Of a DNA stretch of 9,625 bases, positions 1 to 7,242 are shown in pieces. The stretch is from positions 1-9,625 of the forward strand of contig CALDFO010000123.1 of the NCBI GenBank assembly GCA_937942205.1, written 5' to 3'. The notes under the pieces were generated by a model, which saw only the letters and a program-made list of their open reading frames with translations, did not search any database and had not been told where the DNA came from. How positions within the stretch are numbered: position 1 is the stretch's first letter; each line of letters starts with the position of its first letter. Source of the stretch: an uncultured Alphaproteobacteria bacterium (lineage in GTDB: Bacteria; Pseudomonadota; Alphaproteobacteria; Micropepsales; Micropepsaceae). Both the position numbers and the translations under genes were made by a program.

Positions 1-708
1 GGCGCCGTCGCCCACCGCCAGCGCGTCGGCAAAGTCCAGCCCGTTCGCCGCCACACCGTCTTCCAGCGCCTGCAGCTTGGCCTCGCGGCCCAGGATCGGC
101 AGGGCGACCTCGCCGGTCAGCGCCGCGCCGTCATCCAGCAGGGTGTTGCCGCGTTCGACATGAAAGCCCGCCGCCTGCGCCACCCGGCTGGTGAAATAGC
201 CGAAGCCGCCGGACACCAGCATGGTGTGCGCGCCGTTGGCCCGCATCGTCGCCAGCAGAGACGTCGCGCCGGGATTGAGGCGAACCCGCTCCAGATAGGT
301 GCGCTCCAGCGCGTCCAGCGAGAGCCCCTTGAGCATCCCGACCCGCTCCGTCAGCGCCGCCTCGAATTCCAGCTCGCCGCGCATGGCGCGTTCGGTGATG
401 GCGGCGATCTGCGGCTTGAGGCCCGCCATGTCGGCCAGTTCGTCCAGGCATTCGACATTGATGATGGTGGAATCCATGTCGGCCACCAGCAGTTTCTTGC
501 GGCGGCGCTCGGTCTTCACCAGGTTGAGGTCTAGCGGCCCCTCAGGAAAAAGGTCGGCGGCGATGTCGCGCGCCGCGATCAGCGATGCGATCCCCGTCAC
601 CGGCAGGTCGAAGGCCAGGCCCGGCGACAGGATGCGCGCCGGGCCGCTGCCCAGCCCGCCGAACAGCGCCGGATCGGCGCCCTTGCCGATGACGTTCAGA
701 ACAAACAT
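1..708 (-). CDS. serB: Phosphoserine phosphatase SerB (3' end outside window)
   Basis: This HAD-superfamily phosphatase dephosphorylates O-phosphoserine in the last step of serine synthesis, in the cytoplasm. Reading the minus strand from the ATG at 708 gives 236 codons without a stop up to the window edge. Motif I is LLVADMDSTII, with the nucleophile Asp77 and Asp79. The motif II serine lies in MLVSGGFGYF, the conserved lysine is probably in LGREAKLQAL, and motif III begins as VGDGA exactly at the edge, so only the C-terminal tail is missing. The N-terminal 70 residues are short and weakly conserved, as in many alphaproteobacterial SerB proteins, rather than a full ACT domain. The ATG at 708 is the natural start; I saw no in-frame ATG between it and the miaA start. 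The gene is divergent from miaA across 35 bp. Identification rests on motifs and is firm. Confidence 0.93.
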   Translation of the reverse strand, partial: MFVLNVIGKGADPALFGGLGSGPARILSPGLAFDLPVTGIASLIAARDIAADLFPEGPLDLNLVKTERRRKKLLVADMDSTIINVECLDELADMAGLKPQIAAITERAMRGELEFEAALTERVGMLKGLSLDALERTYLERVRLNPGATSLLATMRANGAHTMLVSGGFGYFTSRVAQAAGFHVERGNTLLDDGAALTGEVALPILGREAKLQALEDGVAANGLDFADALAVGDGA

Positions 709-743
709 GGTGCCCGCATGAAGATAATTATGGTCATCGTCCG
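709..743. promoter_or_regulatory. Compact divergent start region between serB and miaA
   Basis: Only 35 bp separate the two divergent start codons. The gap contains the perfect 8-bp palindrome ATAATTAT (724-731), the only AT-rich stretch in the neighbourhood. Read rightward it gives GATAAT (723-728); read leftward it gives CATAAT (732-727). Either could serve as a -10 element, and would put both transcript starts within about 10-15 nt of the start codons. I see no convincing -35 box on either side, so the promoter call is weak. Confidence 0.25.
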
Positions 744-1658
744 ATGACGGGTGATGCGGTCCTTATTGCAGGCCCCACCGCGAGCGGCAAGTCGCGCGCC
801 GCGCTGGAACTGGCGGAGGCGATCGGCGGCGTCGTCATCAACGCCGACTCCATGCAGGTCTATGCCGAAGCGCCGGTGCTGACGGCGCAGCCTTCGGCCC
901 GGGACAAAGCGCGTGTGCCGCATCTGCTGTATGGCCATGTCCCGGTGCGCCAGGTGTATTCGGTCGGGCGCTGGCGCGAAGATGCCATTGCCGCGCTGGC
1001 GCAGGCTCGGGCGCTGGCGCGAACACCGGTCTTTGTGGGCGGCACCGGTATGTATTTCGGGGCGCTGACCGACGGGCTGGCCGACATTCCGCCGGTCCCG
1101 CCCGATGTGCGCGCCGCGGCCCGCGCTCTGCTGGACGAGATCGGCGTGGCGGCGCTGCATGACCGGCTGGCGGCGCGCGATCCGGTGACGGCGGCCCGTC
1201 TGCGCCCCACCGATCCCCAGCGGGTGCTGCGGGCCTGGGAGGTGCTGGCGGCGACCGGGCGTCCGCTGGCGGACTGGCAGGACGCGCCCGCCGCGCCGGT
1301 GTTGCCCAAAGATGCCCGCATTGCCGCCTTTGTGCTCGATCCGCCGCGACCCCTGTTGCGGGCGCAGATCGCCGCCCGGTTCGCGGCCATGGTGGATCAG
1401 GGCGGGTTGGACGAGGCGCGGGCGCTGGTAGGCCTGGACCCGGCCTTGCCCGCCGCCAAGCTGCTGGGATTGCGGCCCTTGCAGGAGCTGGCGGCGGGAC
1501 TTCTGACACGGGAGGCGGCGCTGGAGGCCGCGATCACCGCCACGCGGCAATTCGCCAAGCGCCAGATGACGTGGTTCCGCCATCGGATGGCACATTATAG
1601 CTGGTATGACCCAACTCAGAGCAATATTATAACCCAATATAAGAATATTTCAGCGTGA
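744..1658 (+). CDS. miaA: tRNA dimethylallyltransferase MiaA
   Basis: MiaA transfers a dimethylallyl group to N6 of adenosine 37 in tRNAs that read codons beginning with U, which steadies codon-anticodon pairing. The 304-residue product has the P-loop GPTASGKS (residues 10-17), the NADSMQVY motif with the presumed catalytic base Asp35, the GGTGMYF motif, and the tRNA-binding segment RQFAKRQMTWFRH near the C-terminus. Length is typical. The ATG at 744 lacks a clear Shine-Dalgarno sequence. A 9-codon frame starting at 718 ends with a TGA at 745-747 that overlaps this ATG (ATGA), so coupling is possible. The last 20 or so codons are strikingly AT-rich compared with the rest of the gene, probably because that DNA also serves the downstream ilv promoter. 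hfq, a common neighbour elsewhere, is absent. Confidence 0.95.
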   Translation: MTGDAVLIAGPTASGKSRAALELAEAIGGVVINADSMQVYAEAPVLTAQPSARDKARVPHLLYGHVPVRQVYSVGRWREDAIAALAQARALARTPVFVGGTGMYFGALTDGLADIPPVPPDVRAAARALLDEIGVAALHDRLAARDPVTAARLRPTDPQRVLRAWEVLAATGRPLADWQDAPAAPVLPKDARIAAFVLDPPRPLLRAQIAARFAAMVDQGGLDEARALVGLDPALPAAKLLGLRPLQELAAGLLTREAALEAAITATRQFAKRQMTWFRHRMAHYSWYDPTQSNIITQYKNISA

Positions 1659-1664
1659 AATTGC

Positions 1665-1693
1665 TTGACGCCGTATTGCACCATGATTAGGGT
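1665..1693 (+). promoter_or_regulatory. Probable sigma-70 type promoter of the ilvBNC operon
   Basis: TTGACG (1665-1670) matches the -35 consensus in five of six positions. After a 17-bp spacer comes TAGGGT (1688-1693), which keeps the key T, A and final T of a -10 box. Directly upstream, 1621-1660 is only about 28% G+C in a GC-rich setting and could act as an UP element. This geometry places the transcript start near 1700-1702, at the ATG of the leader reading frame. The -35 is convincing, the -10 only fair. Confidence 0.5.
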
Positions 1694-1701
1694 CCGGCGC
1701 C

Positions 1702-1749
1702 ATGAACAGACTGCTCGTACTTATGCGGCCGCGTGACGCCCGAAGCTGA
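1702..1749 (+). CDS. Putative branched-chain amino acid leader peptide
   Basis: This short frame encodes MNRLLVLMRPRDARS and stops with TGA at 1747-1749. Four consecutive codons read Leu-Leu-Val-Leu (CTG CTC GTA CTT, 1711-1722). Leucine and valine are end products of the pathway encoded just downstream, as expected of an attenuator leader peptide. GTA and CTT, and the preceding AGA, look like rare choices beside the GC-ending codons of the adjoining genes, which would heighten stalling when charged tRNA is short. The stop codon lies in the loop of a stable hairpin, and an intrinsic terminator follows 34 bp later. AGGG at 1689-1692 could be a ribosome site, but it overlaps the proposed -10 box, so translation may instead start on a leaderless transcript. 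No ORF of this size is certain from one sequence, but the position and composition fit well. Confidence 0.62.
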   Translation: MNRLLVLMRPRDARS

Positions 1750-1763
1750 CGCTTCGGTTGGCG
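1737..1763 (+). promoter_or_regulatory. Leader hairpin (possible pause or attenuator stem)
   Basis: CGAAGC (1741-1746) pairs with GCTTCG (1751-1756) around a TGAC loop. CGCC (1737-1740) can extend the stem with GGCG (1760-1763) across a 3-nt bulge on the 3' side. The leader-peptide stop codon sits in the loop. A ribosome that finishes the leader peptide would open this stem, whereas one stalled at the Leu/Val codons would leave it free. A smaller hairpin, CATGG/CCATG (1766-1778), follows. Which of these acts as antiterminator, if any, is not clear by eye. Confidence 0.5.
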
Positions 1764-1783
1764 GACATGGCGGCCATGCGGAC

Positions 1784-1810
1784 AAGGGGCGGAAACGCCC
1801 CTTTATCTTT
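1784..1810 (+). terminator. Intrinsic terminator in the ilvB leader (attenuator)
   Basis: AAGGGGCG (1784-1791) pairs with CGCCCCTT (1796-1803) across a GAAA tetraloop, giving an 8-bp GC-rich stem. The T-rich tail TATCTTT follows, interrupted by one A and one C. It lies after the leader peptide and 40 bp before the ilvB start codon, so it can only make sense as a conditional terminator of the ilv operon; miaA ends 125 bp upstream, beyond the ilv promoter. Confidence 0.72.
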
Positions 1811-1849
1811 GGTGCGATTACGAGCATTGGGTTTCGAGGGACGGGTACG

Positions 1850-3655
1850 ATGGACAAGGACGAGACGTTGAATACGACGCGGGCGGCCCAGACGATTGAT
1901 ATGGCCGCCGGCGAAACCATGACCGGCGCGCAGATGGTCATCCGCGCCCTCAAGGATCAGGGCGTCACCCACATCTTCGGCTATCCCGGCGGCGCGGTGC
2001 TGCCCATCTATGACGCGCTGTTCAAGGTCGAGGGCATCGAGCATGTGCTGGTGCGCCACGAACAGGGTGCCGTCCATGCCGCCGAGGGCTATGCCCGTTC
2101 CACCGGCAAGCCCGGCGTGGTGCTGGTCACCTCCGGTCCCGGCGCGACCAACGCCGTCACCGGCCTGACCGACGCGCTGATGGATTCCATTCCGCTGGTG
2201 GTGCTGACCGGCCAGGTGCCGACGCACCTGATCGGCACCGACGGCTTCCAGGAATGCGACACGGTGGGCATCACCCGCCCCTGCACCAAGCACAACTGGC
2301 TGGTGAAGCATGTCGGCGACCTGAGCCGCGTGCTGCACGAGGCGTTCGAGATCGCCACCAAGGGCCGTCCCGGCCCGGTGGTGGTCGACATTCCCAAGGA
2401 CATCCAGTTCCAGTCCGGCGCCTATCACGGGCCGCAGGCGATCCATCACCGCACCTATCGTCCCAAGACCGATCCCGATGCGGGCGCGATCGCGGCGGCG
2501 GTGGAGATGATGGCGGCGGCGCAGCGGCCGGTCTTCTATACCGGCGGCGGGCTGATCAATTCCGGTCCCGAGGCCAGCAAACTGCTGCGCGAACTGGTCG
2601 ACCTGACGGGCTTTCCCATCACTTCTACCCTGATGGGCCTGGGCGCCTTCCCGGCCTCGCGGCCCGAATGGCTGGGAATGCTGGGGATGCACGGCACCTG
2701 GGAAGCCAACCATGCCATGCATGATTGCGACCTGATGATCTGCCTGGGGGCGCGGTTCGACGACCGCGTCACCGGCCGCGTCAATGCCTTCTCGCCGGGC
2801 AGCAAGAAGATCCATCTGGATATCGACATGGCGCAGATCAACAAGATCGTGCGCGTGGATCTGCCCATCGTGGCCGACGCCGCCAAGGCGCTGCGCGAGA
2901 TGGTGCGCGTCTGGAAGGCCAAAAAGCACAAGCCGCAGGACATCAGCGCCTGGTGGCGGCAGATCGAGCAGTGGCGGTCCAGGAAGTCGCTGGCCTTCAA
3001 GAATTCCGACGTTCTCATCAAGCCGCAATACGCCATCGACCGGCTGTACGAACTGACCCGGCACCGCGACGACGTCTATGTGACCACCGAGGTGGGCCAG
3101 CATCAGATGTGGGCGGCCCAGCGCTTCAAGTTCGAGCAGCCGGGCCGCTGGATGACCTCGGGCGGGCTGGGCACGATGGGCTATGGCCTGCCGGCGGCGG
3201 TGGGAGTGCAGGTCGCCCATCCCGACGCGCTGGTGATCGACATTGCCGGTGAAGCCTCGGTCCAGATGACGATGCAGGAAATGTCCACGGCGATTCAGTA
3301 CAATCTGCCGATCAAGATCTTCATCCTGAACAACGAATATATGGGCATGGTGCGCCAGTGGCAGGAAATCCTGCATGGCGGGCGCTATTCGCATTCCTAT
3401 TCCGAGGCGCTGCCCGATTTCGTCAAGATGGCCGAGGCGTTCGGCTGTGTCGGCCTGCGCGCCGAAAAGCCCGCCGAGCTGGACGACAAGATCAACGAGA
3501 TGATCGCGGTCAGGCGCCCGGTGCTGTTCGACGTGCGGGTGGACCCGGCCGAGAACTGCTATCCCATGATCCCCTCGGGCTCGCCGCACAACGAGATGCT
3601 GCTGTCGCCCGACGATGGCGGCGAGATCAGCGACGCCGGAAAGATGCTTGTCTGA
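1850..3655 (+). CDS. ilvB: Acetolactate (acetohydroxyacid) synthase large subunit
   Basis: This is the thiamine-diphosphate-dependent catalytic subunit that condenses pyruvate with pyruvate or 2-oxobutyrate, the first common step of valine, leucine and isoleucine synthesis. The 601-residue product has the three expected domains. The N-terminal pyrimidine-binding domain carries IFGYPGGAVLPIYDAL and the catalytic Glu71 in VRHEQGA. A central FAD/nucleotide-fold domain follows. The C-terminal pyrophosphate domain carries IDIAGEAS and ILNNEYMGMVRQWQE. The metal-site motif reads G-E-A (Glu468) where the textbook motif is G-D-G; this looks like a lineage variant rather than damage. The start at 1850 is chosen because GAGGG lies 9 bp upstream. 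The frame is open to a GTG at 1733, but that would run through the leader terminator. The stop overlaps the ilvN start by one base. Confidence 0.96.
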   Translation: MDKDETLNTTRAAQTIDMAAGETMTGAQMVIRALKDQGVTHIFGYPGGAVLPIYDALFKVEGIEHVLVRHEQGAVHAAEGYARSTGKPGVVLVTSGPGATNAVTGLTDALMDSIPLVVLTGQVPTHLIGTDGFQECDTVGITRPCTKHNWLVKHVGDLSRVLHEAFEIATKGRPGPVVVDIPKDIQFQSGAYHGPQAIHHRTYRPKTDPDAGAIAAAVEMMAAAQRPVFYTGGGLINSGPEASKLLRELVDLTGFPITSTLMGLGAFPASRPEWLGMLGMHGTWEANHAMHDCDLMICLGARFDDRVTGRVNAFSPGSKKIHLDIDMAQINKIVRVDLPIVADAAKALREMVRVWKAKKHKPQDISAWWRQIEQWRSRKSLAFKNSDVLIKPQYAIDRLYELTRHRDDVYVTTEVGQHQMWAAQRFKFEQPGRWMTSGGLGTMGYGLPAAVGVQVAHPDALVIDIAGEASVQMTMQEMSTAIQYNLPIKIFILNNEYMGMVRQWQEILHGGRYSHSYSEALPDFVKMAEAFGCVGLRAEKPAELDDKINEMIAVRRPVLFDVRVDPAENCYPMIPSGSPHNEMLLSPDDGGEISDAGKMLV

Positions 3656-4176
3656 TGAGCACGAAAGCCAATGGCGATGGCATGGAGCGCCACACCCTGA
3701 CCGTGCTGGTGGACAATGAGGCGGGCGTGCTGGCCCGGGTGGTCGGCCTGTTCTCGGGTCGCGGCTACAATATCGAAAGCCTGACGGTGGCCGAGGTGGA
3801 CGCCGCCGCCCGCACCAGCCGCATCACCATCGTCACCTCGGGCACGCCCCAGGTGATCGAGCAGATCGAGGCGCAGCTGCGCCGCCTGGTGCCCACCCAC
3901 GCCGTCACCAACTGGTCGGCGGCCAAGGCGGGCATCGAGCGCGAGATGGCGCTGATCAAGGTGGCCGGCACCGGCGAAAAGCGGGTCGAGGCGCTGCGGA
4001 TGGCCGATGCCTTTCGCGCCCGCCCGGTGGACACCACCCATTCCAGTTTCGTCTTCGAGATCACCGGCGCCCCCAGCAAGATCGACAGTTTCATCGAGCT
4101 GATGCGCCCGCTGGGGCTGGTGGACGTTTCCCGTACCGGGGTGGCGGCGATCAGCCGTGGCCCGGAGGCGATGTAA
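3655..4176 (+). CDS. ilvN: Acetolactate synthase small (regulatory) subunit
   Basis: The small subunit binds the large subunit, raises its activity and usually confers feedback inhibition by valine. The 173-residue product begins its ACT domain at about residue 12 (HTLTVLVDNEAGVLARVVGLF, split here between the strand and the helix) and continues with SGRGYNIESLTV. A second, C-terminal small-subunit domain occupies about residues 95-165, ending in GLVDVSRTGVAAISRG. Length matches the IlvH/IlvN long form. The ATG at 3655 overlaps the ilvB stop (TGATG), indicating translational coupling and equal output of the two subunits. An internal ATG at 3685 would still keep the ACT domain but would lose the coupling. 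The name ilvH would be equally defensible. Confidence 0.95.
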   Translation: MSTKANGDGMERHTLTVLVDNEAGVLARVVGLFSGRGYNIESLTVAEVDAAARTSRITIVTSGTPQVIEQIEAQLRRLVPTHAVTNWSAAKAGIEREMALIKVAGTGEKRVEALRMADAFRARPVDTTHSSFVFEITGAPSKIDSFIELMRPLGLVDVSRTGVAAISRGPEAM

Positions 4177-4189
4177 ACCAATTCCCATC

Positions 4190-5316
<1,127 letters not shown>

Positions 5317-5326
5317 AGCGCTTGTC

Positions 5327-5406
5327 TTTCGCGTCCTGAGTGCGTCGCGCCATCGCTCGTGTACGTCTTGTACACGTCGCTCGGCGCTCCTGCTCAGGCC
5401 ACGAAA
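5327..5406. repeat. Long imperfect palindrome downstream of ilvC
   Basis: Nested inverted segments share one centre: TTTCG (5327-5331) with CGAAA (5402-5406), CCTGAG (5335-5340) with CTCAGG (5393-5398), GCGCC (5347-5351) with GGCGC (5383-5387), and CGTGTAC (5358-5364) with GTACACG (5370-5376) around a 5-nt loop. The result is an 80-nt hairpin with internal mismatches. It has no T tract, so it is not an intrinsic terminator itself. It begins 10 bp after the ilvC stop and resembles the dispersed intergenic repeats of alphaproteobacteria, but it is unrelated in sequence to the element at 4190-4276. Confidence 0.7.
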
Positions 5407-5437
5407 TCCGGCGCGCCTGTGAGGCGATGAAACAAGG

Positions 5438-5475
5438 CGGCGCGGGTGGCGTAAAGCTGTCCGCGCCGTTTTTCT
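5438..5475 (+). terminator. Intrinsic terminator of the ilvBNC operon
   Basis: CGGCGCGG (5438-5445) pairs perfectly with CCGCGCCG (5461-5468) across a 15-nt loop and is followed at once by five T residues (5469-5473). It lies 121 bp beyond the ilvC stop and 50 bp before the next gene, so it should separate the ilv operon from the GFA-purT pair. The loop is longer than usual, but the stem and T tract are clear. Confidence 0.75.
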
Positions 5476-5493
5476 GTTGCCCATCTTCTATTG

Positions 5494-5499
5494 TAGGGT
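5494..5499 (+). promoter_or_regulatory. Candidate -10 box for the GFA-purT pair
   Basis: TAGGGT (5494-5499) lies just after the ilv terminator and 25 bp before the next start codon. It is the same hexamer proposed as the -10 of the ilv promoter, and in both places the stretch CGGCGCC follows within three bases. No good -35 box is present at the right distance (TTTCTG, 5471-5476, is poor and overlaps the terminator tail), so this is only a suggestion. Confidence 0.25.
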
Positions 5500-5524
5500 G
5501 CGCGGCGCCTTTGGAGTTCTGCCC

Positions 5525-5998
5525 ATGACCACGCGACCGCCCATCCCCAGCCCGCCCTACAGCGGCGGCTGCCTGTGCGGCGCGGTGCGCTACAGCCTGA
5601 ACGCCCGGCCGCAGACCTTGACCGCCTGCCATTGCGACGCCTGCAAGAAGCTGTCGGGCGGCACCAATCTGTTGGTGCTGACCGCGCCGCGCGACGCCTT
5701 TTCCTATACCGGCGCGGTGCGGAAGTACCGCCGCACCGCCGACAGCGGCCGTCAGAGCGATGTGGTGCGCTGCGCCGCCTGTGGCACCCGGCTGTGGCAC
5801 GAGCCGCAATCCTTTCCCATCGTCACCCTGACCATCGGCACACTCGACGATCCGTCCTGGGGCGTGCCGGCCAGCGAGATCTGGATCGAGAAAGCTTTGC
5901 CCGCCGCGATCTTCCATGCCGACGCAGAACTGTTCCACGGCCAGCCCGAGCGGCAGAAGCAGATCGAGGCTTTCAACGCCCTGTATGGAGACGCATGA
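5525..5998 (+). CDS. GFA-family zinc-binding protein
   Basis: This 157-residue protein belongs to the GFA family (glutathione-dependent formaldehyde-activating enzyme-like, Mss4-type beta fold). The cysteine pattern is complete: CLC at residues 16-18, CHCDAC at 35-40, and CAAC at 83-86 followed by GTRLW. These residues bind one or two zinc ions in characterised members. The founding enzyme Gfa was reported to speed the joining of formaldehyde to glutathione, but most family members have no proven reaction and this one is shorter than Gfa, so no substrate is claimed. GGAG (5513-5516) sits 8 bp before the chosen ATG. An in-frame TTG at 5477 lies in the terminator region and is less likely. The stop overlaps the purT start, indicating coupled translation. 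There is no signal peptide, so the protein is expected to be cytoplasmic. Confidence 0.88.
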   Translation: MTTRPPIPSPPYSGGCLCGAVRYSLNARPQTLTACHCDACKKLSGGTNLLVLTAPRDAFSYTGAVRKYRRTADSGRQSDVVRCAACGTRLWHEPQSFPIVTLTIGTLDDPSWGVPASEIWIEKALPAAIFHADAELFHGQPERQKQIEAFNALYGDA

Positions 5999-7188
5999 TG
6001 ACGCTGGGCACGCCTCTCTCGCCCGCCGCCGTCAAGGTGATGCTGCTGGGCTCCGGCGAGTTGGGCAAGGAAGTCACCATCGAACTCCAGCGTCTGGGCG
6101 TGGAAGTGATCGCAGTGGACCGTTATGCCAACGCCCCCGCCATGCAGGTCGCCCATCGCAGCCATGTGATCGATATGACCGACGCCCGCGCCCTGCGCGC
6201 TGTGGTGGAAAAGGAAAGGCCGCATCTGCTGGTGCCGGAGATCGAGGCGCTGGCCACCGCCGAACTGGTGGAGATCGAAAAAGCGGGCCTGTGCACCGTC
6301 ATTCCCTCCGCCCGCGCTGCCCATGTCACCATGAACCGTGAGCGCATCCGGGTGCTGGCGGCGGAGGAATTGAAGCTGCCGGTCTCGCCATATGCCTTTG
6401 CCGGTTCGCTGGCGGAATTGCAGGCGGCGGCGGACCGCATCGGCTATCCCAGCTTCGTCAAGCCGGTGATGTCGTCCTCGGGCAAGGGCCAGTCGCGCCT
6501 GCAATCCGCCGCCGATGTGGCCCCGGCCTGGGACAAGGCGCTGTCGGCGGGCCGGGTGCGCGAGGCGCGGGTGATCCTGGAAGGCGAAGTGTCCTTCGAC
6601 TTCGAGATCACCCTGCTCACGGTGCGGGCGGCGGACGGCACCCATTTCTGCGAACCCATCGGCCATCTGCAGAAGGATGGCGATTACATCGAAAGCTGGC
6701 AGCCCCAGCCGGTGCGCCCCGCCGCCCTGCGAAAGGCGCGCGACATGGCCGCCGCCGTCACCGGCGCGCTGGACGGATTGGGCATTTTCGGCGTGGAATT
6801 GTTCGTCAAGGGCGATGACGTCTGGTTCTCGGAGGTCAGCCCCCGTCCGCACGATACCGGGCTGGTGACGCTGGCCAGCCAGCGGCTTTCGGAATTCGCC
6901 CTCCATGCCCGCGCCATTCTGGGCCTGCCGGTGGATACGGTGCTGGCATCGCCGGGCGCTTCCGCCGTGATCTATGGCGGTGTTGATGCGGGCGCGATGC
7001 GGTTCGACGGCGTGGCCGAGGCGTTGGCGGTGTCGCAGAGCGACCTGCGCCTGTTCGGCAAGCCGGAAAGCTTCGCCAAGCGCCGCATGGGCGTGGCGCT
7101 GGCGCGAGGCGCCGATATCGAGGAAGCTCGCGACCGCGCCCGGCTGGCGGCGTCGCGCGTGAAACCAATGGTTTACCCGTCACGATAA
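5998..7188 (+). CDS. purT: Formate-dependent phosphoribosylglycinamide formyltransferase PurT
   Basis: PurT uses ATP and formate, via formyl phosphate, to formylate glycinamide ribonucleotide in purine synthesis, as an alternative to the folate-dependent PurN. The 396-residue product is an ATP-grasp enzyme. It has [10 protein letters not shown] (residues 16-25) in the N-terminal substrate-binding domain, PEIEALAT (80-87), and [11 protein letters not shown] (155-165) in the ATP-grasp loop. [10 protein letters not shown] carries metal ligands, and FGKPE lies in the C-terminal domain. Length and motifs match the E. coli enzyme (392 residues). Two start codons compete in ATGATG: the one at 5998 is 7 bp from the GGAG at 5987-5990, the one at 5995 only 4 bp, so 5998 is preferred. 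Either overlaps the stop of the GFA gene, so the two are surely co-translated. Confidence 0.95.
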   Translation: MTLGTPLSPAAVKVMLLGSGELGKEVTIELQRLGVEVIAVDRYANAPAMQVAHRSHVIDMTDARALRAVVEKERPHLLVPEIEALATAELVEIEKAGLCTVIPSARAAHVTMNRERIRVLAAEELKLPVSPYAFAGSLAELQAAADRIGYPSFVKPVMSSSGKGQSRLQSAADVAPAWDKALSAGRVREARVILEGEVSFDFEITLLTVRAADGTHFCEPIGHLQKDGDYIESWQPQPVRPAALRKARDMAAAVTGALDGLGIFGVELFVKGDDVWFSEVSPRPHDTGLVTLASQRLSEFALHARAILGLPVDTVLASPGASAVIYGGVDAGAMRFDGVAEALAVSQSDLRLFGKPESFAKRRMGVALARGADIEEARDRARLAASRVKPMVYPSR

Positions 7189-7202
7189 CTTCACGAAACC
7201 CA

Positions 7203-7223
7203 CCCGTTTGGCGGGCCATTTTT
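7203..7223 (+). terminator. Weak possible terminator after purT
   Basis: A 4-bp stem, CCCG (7203-7206) with CGGG (7212-7215), is followed three bases later by TTTTT (7219-7223). An alternative stem, GGCGG (7210-7214) with CCGCC (7226-7230), would enclose the T run and not terminate. The stem is short, so read-through into the kinase gene 54 bp downstream of purT is possible. Confidence 0.25.
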
Positions 7224-7242
7224 AACCGCCCACATAGGCGCG

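Noticed and set aside
696..1637. A 313-codon minus-strand frame opposite miaA
   Set aside because: It overlaps the serB start and all of miaA and its translation is Arg/Gly/Gln-rich without any family motif.
1733..1849. A 39-residue N-terminal extension of IlvB from the GTG at 1733
   Set aside because: It would translate through the hairpin and intrinsic terminator, has a non-homologous low-complexity sequence, and the ATG at 1850 has a better ribosome site.
1721..3589. A 622-codon open frame on the minus strand opposite ilvB
   Set aside because: It is antisense to a certain gene in GC-rich DNA, rich in His/Arg/Gly/Asp low-complexity sequence, and shows no domain; it is a codon-position shadow.
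5327..5406. The palindrome after ilvC as the operon's terminator
   Set aside because: It has no T tract and many mismatches, while a perfect 8-bp stem followed by five T residues lies at 5438-5473.
5575..5997. A 140-residue N-terminal extension of PurT or a GFA-PurT fusion
   Set aside because: The purT frame happens to be open across the GFA gene, but that upstream stretch is an out-of-frame, Arg-rich shadow; PurT begins at 5998 with family-typical length.
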